NCBI GenBank assembly: GCA_020721025.1
Contig: DYNO01000011.1
Coordinates: forward strand, 10,767-25,359
Direction of reading: 5' to 3'
Length of the DNA: 14,593 nt
DNA from: Thiomargarita sp.
GTDB lineage: Bacteria > Pseudomonadota > Gammaproteobacteria > Beggiatoales > Beggiatoaceae
Shown here: positions 12,986 to 14,593 of the stretch, piece after piece
Layout: every line of letters starts with the position of its first letter
Numbering within the stretch: position 1 is the stretch's first letter
The notes under the pieces: model-generated
Seen by the model: only the letters and a program-made list of their open reading frames with translations
Databases searched by the model: none
What the model was told of the DNA's origin: nothing
Translations under genes and position numbers: made by a program

Positions 12986-14593
12986 TTAATAATACTCTCG
13001 AATGTACGCATAAGCCCGATTAAAAAGTTCTTCGTCCTTGATTGGATACTTTACCCAAAGAATTTTTCTTAATTCTTTCATGACCAATTTTTCGCCCGTT
13101 GTCGTATTTTGCCAGCCATCATAGCGAATATACTTCACAATATTATCAATATCAGTAACAATTCTTTCGACAACAGCGGGCGTTTGGTCGGTTTTCATTT
13201 CAAGGAATAATTCAGTGAGGGCGGCTTTTGCGGTTTTGCGCTCGTGAACAGTATCTGTTTGCTTTTCGGCTTGAACAGTTTCACAGGCAATTTCGCACAG
13301 GTGCTTGATAAATTCAATGCTGCTAATAAGACCTTGCTCGGCTTTGGTGCGTAAGGTTTCAAGACGTTGGCTCAATGCAATGAAAGTAGAATTATTTCGA
13401 TGTCTTGCGAAACGGCTGACGAGAATTTTCATCACCCTTTCCGCTTCTTTGAGGTCTTTCTGGTTCATCAAATTGTCAATCACCGTCGCGTCTAAAACCA
13501 TTTCTTCCATTTCGTGACTGATGCCATCCACATGAATATGCTCGTGGATTAACTTCATGGTTTGTGCGCCCAAAGCGTGCCAAAGTAATCTGCCGTTATC
13601 GTCAGAAGCCGGCTTGACTGAAAGATAAACTTTGGAAAGCCATTTATATTCTTTTTGATATTGATTCAGGATTTCATCGGGCGAGAGGGCTTCCCAAAGT
13701 TTTGAAAGTGAATTGAAGTCTTTGGCGAAAGCGTCCCGTTTTTCATCGGGCTTGATACATTCTTGCACGGCTTGCAAGCCTTCAAAACCTCCGACAGTTC
13801 TGTCAATGCCAGCAAGTAGCCGTTGGAATCTTCCAGTGCACCAAAAGCCCAAAAGGTATTTTTATCGGCTTTGTTGATTGGCGTACCAGTTAAACCAAAT
13901 AAAAAAGCATTGGGTAAAGTGGCTCTCATTTTTCGTCCTAAATCACCTTCTTGGGTTCGATGCGCTTCGTCCACCATCACGATGATATTTTCCCGTTTAT
14001 TCATGTCGGGATAGGCTTCTTTGAATTTGTGAATCATTGTGATAATGATTTTTCGGCTGTCACGTTCCAATAAATCATGCAATTCTTTGATATTGTCGGT
14101 TGTCACCATGTTTGGCACATCGGCAGAATTAAATGTAGCGGTGATTTGCGTATCTAAATCAATTCTGTCCACCACAATCAGAACGGTTGGATTGCCCAGT
14201 TTTTCCACTCTGCGAAGTTTTTGCGCGGCAAACAACATGAGCAAGGATTTCCCCGACCCTTGAAAATGCCAGATTAAGCCTTTTTTGATCTCCCCCTCTA
14301 ACACACGATGAACCAGAGCATTTGTGCCTTCGTATTGCTGATAACGGCAAACCACTTTGATTTTCTTTTTTTTGTTATCGGTGGCGTAAATGGTGAAGTG
14401 TTGCAGAATATCTAGTAATGTGGATGGTTTTAACAAGTGCGTGAGTTGCTTGGCGACATCCTGCAAGCCAGCAAAGTGGGTGAGTTCATCGCGTTCATCT
14501 TCAAGCCGCCAAGGTGACCAAGATTCCAAGGATGTTCTCACACCACCCACACCACTCACACCACCGATGAAAACTTCTTTGCCTTCAGTTGCG
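12986..14593 (-). pseudogene. hsdR: Type I restriction enzyme R subunit, internally deleted and frameshifted (5' end outside window)
   Basis: HsdR cuts and translocates DNA with HsdM/HsdS. The upstream fragment, open from the right edge (14593), carries the first helicase lobe: KVVCRYQQYEG, Walker A WHFQGSGKS (about 14258), VIVVDRIDL, DEAH box VDEAHRTQEG (about 13970), and GLTGTPINKADKNTFWAFGA (about 13890). It then leaves frame near 13815. A second frame continues with AGIDRTVGGFEGLQAV, KRDAFAKDF, LSKLWEALSPD and ends in the C-terminal domain (LLWHALGAQTMKLIHE, EFIKHL) at 12986. Intact relatives have about 200-250 residues of second helicase lobe between these blocks (LTGFDAP and IxRVNR motifs); none is present. 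So the gene is probably dead. hsdM/hsdS and the nuclease domain would lie beyond the right edge. Confidence 0.88.
14538..14567. repeat. 9-base triplet repeat inside the hsdR remnant
   Basis: On the minus strand the unit TGGTGTGAG/TGGTGTGGG/TGGTGTGAG occurs three times in tandem, in frame, encoding Gly-Val-rich residues (FIGGVSGVGGVRTS). A 9-base unit keeps the frame when copies are gained or lost. Confidence 0.6.

Noticed and set aside
1..14593. tRNA, rRNA, CRISPR array, insertion sequence, prophage attachment site
   Set aside because: No cloverleaf, no regularly spaced long repeats, no transposase or integrase and no flanking inverted repeats were seen on either strand.

Overview
The window looks like chromosomal DNA from an AT-leaning gammaproteobacterium. 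The ISC-type ferredoxin, the ratA-rnfH pair, proteobacterial-type dapC, kdsA (Kdo/LPS synthesis) and a small integral-membrane DgkA all point to a Gram-negative gammaproteobacterium. The genus cannot be fixed from the sequence; an affiliation with sulfur bacteria of the Thiotrichales is only a guess.

Layout. Bases 1-231 hold only broken reading frames. A leftward block follows: fdx (2Fe-2S ferredoxin), a dual-specificity/tyrosine-type phosphatase, rnfH and ratA, the last two overlapping. Bases 2034-2764 form a 731-base gap with no convincing gene. It contains the most striking signal in the window: a set of DnaA boxes arranged like the E. coli replication origin. From left to right there is a 25-base AT tract, a reverse-oriented perfect box, an IHF-like site, a second reverse near-box, then five same-strand boxes spaced 11, 11, 11 and 12 bases apart. 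To the right, genes run mostly rightward: a membrane HAMP-GGDEF protein with a ruined active site, a small lipoprotein, dapC (lysine/peptidoglycan precursor), a lone gspG-like pseudopilin behind a strong sigma-70 promoter, then a surface-glycan group (glycosyltransferase with a coiled-coil tail, hexapeptide acyltransferase, HAD phosphatase).

A leftward pair, gcvPB (glycine cleavage P-protein, C-terminal subunit) and dgkA, is joined by an ATGA overlap. A divergent lipoprotein gene, a palindromic intergenic repeat and kdsA follow on the + strand. The right end is a leftward type I restriction gene (hsdR) that has lost its second helicase domain and is frameshifted; its 5' end lies outside the window.

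Themes: envelope biogenesis (dapC, glycan group, dgkA, kdsA, two lipoproteins), and a probable replication origin or DnaA-titration site between divergently oriented gene blocks. The block immediately left of the box cluster is all leftward and the next nine genes to the right are all rightward, which fits co-orientation with replication from this point. Family assignments rest on reading motifs and on remembered family sequences; no search was run.
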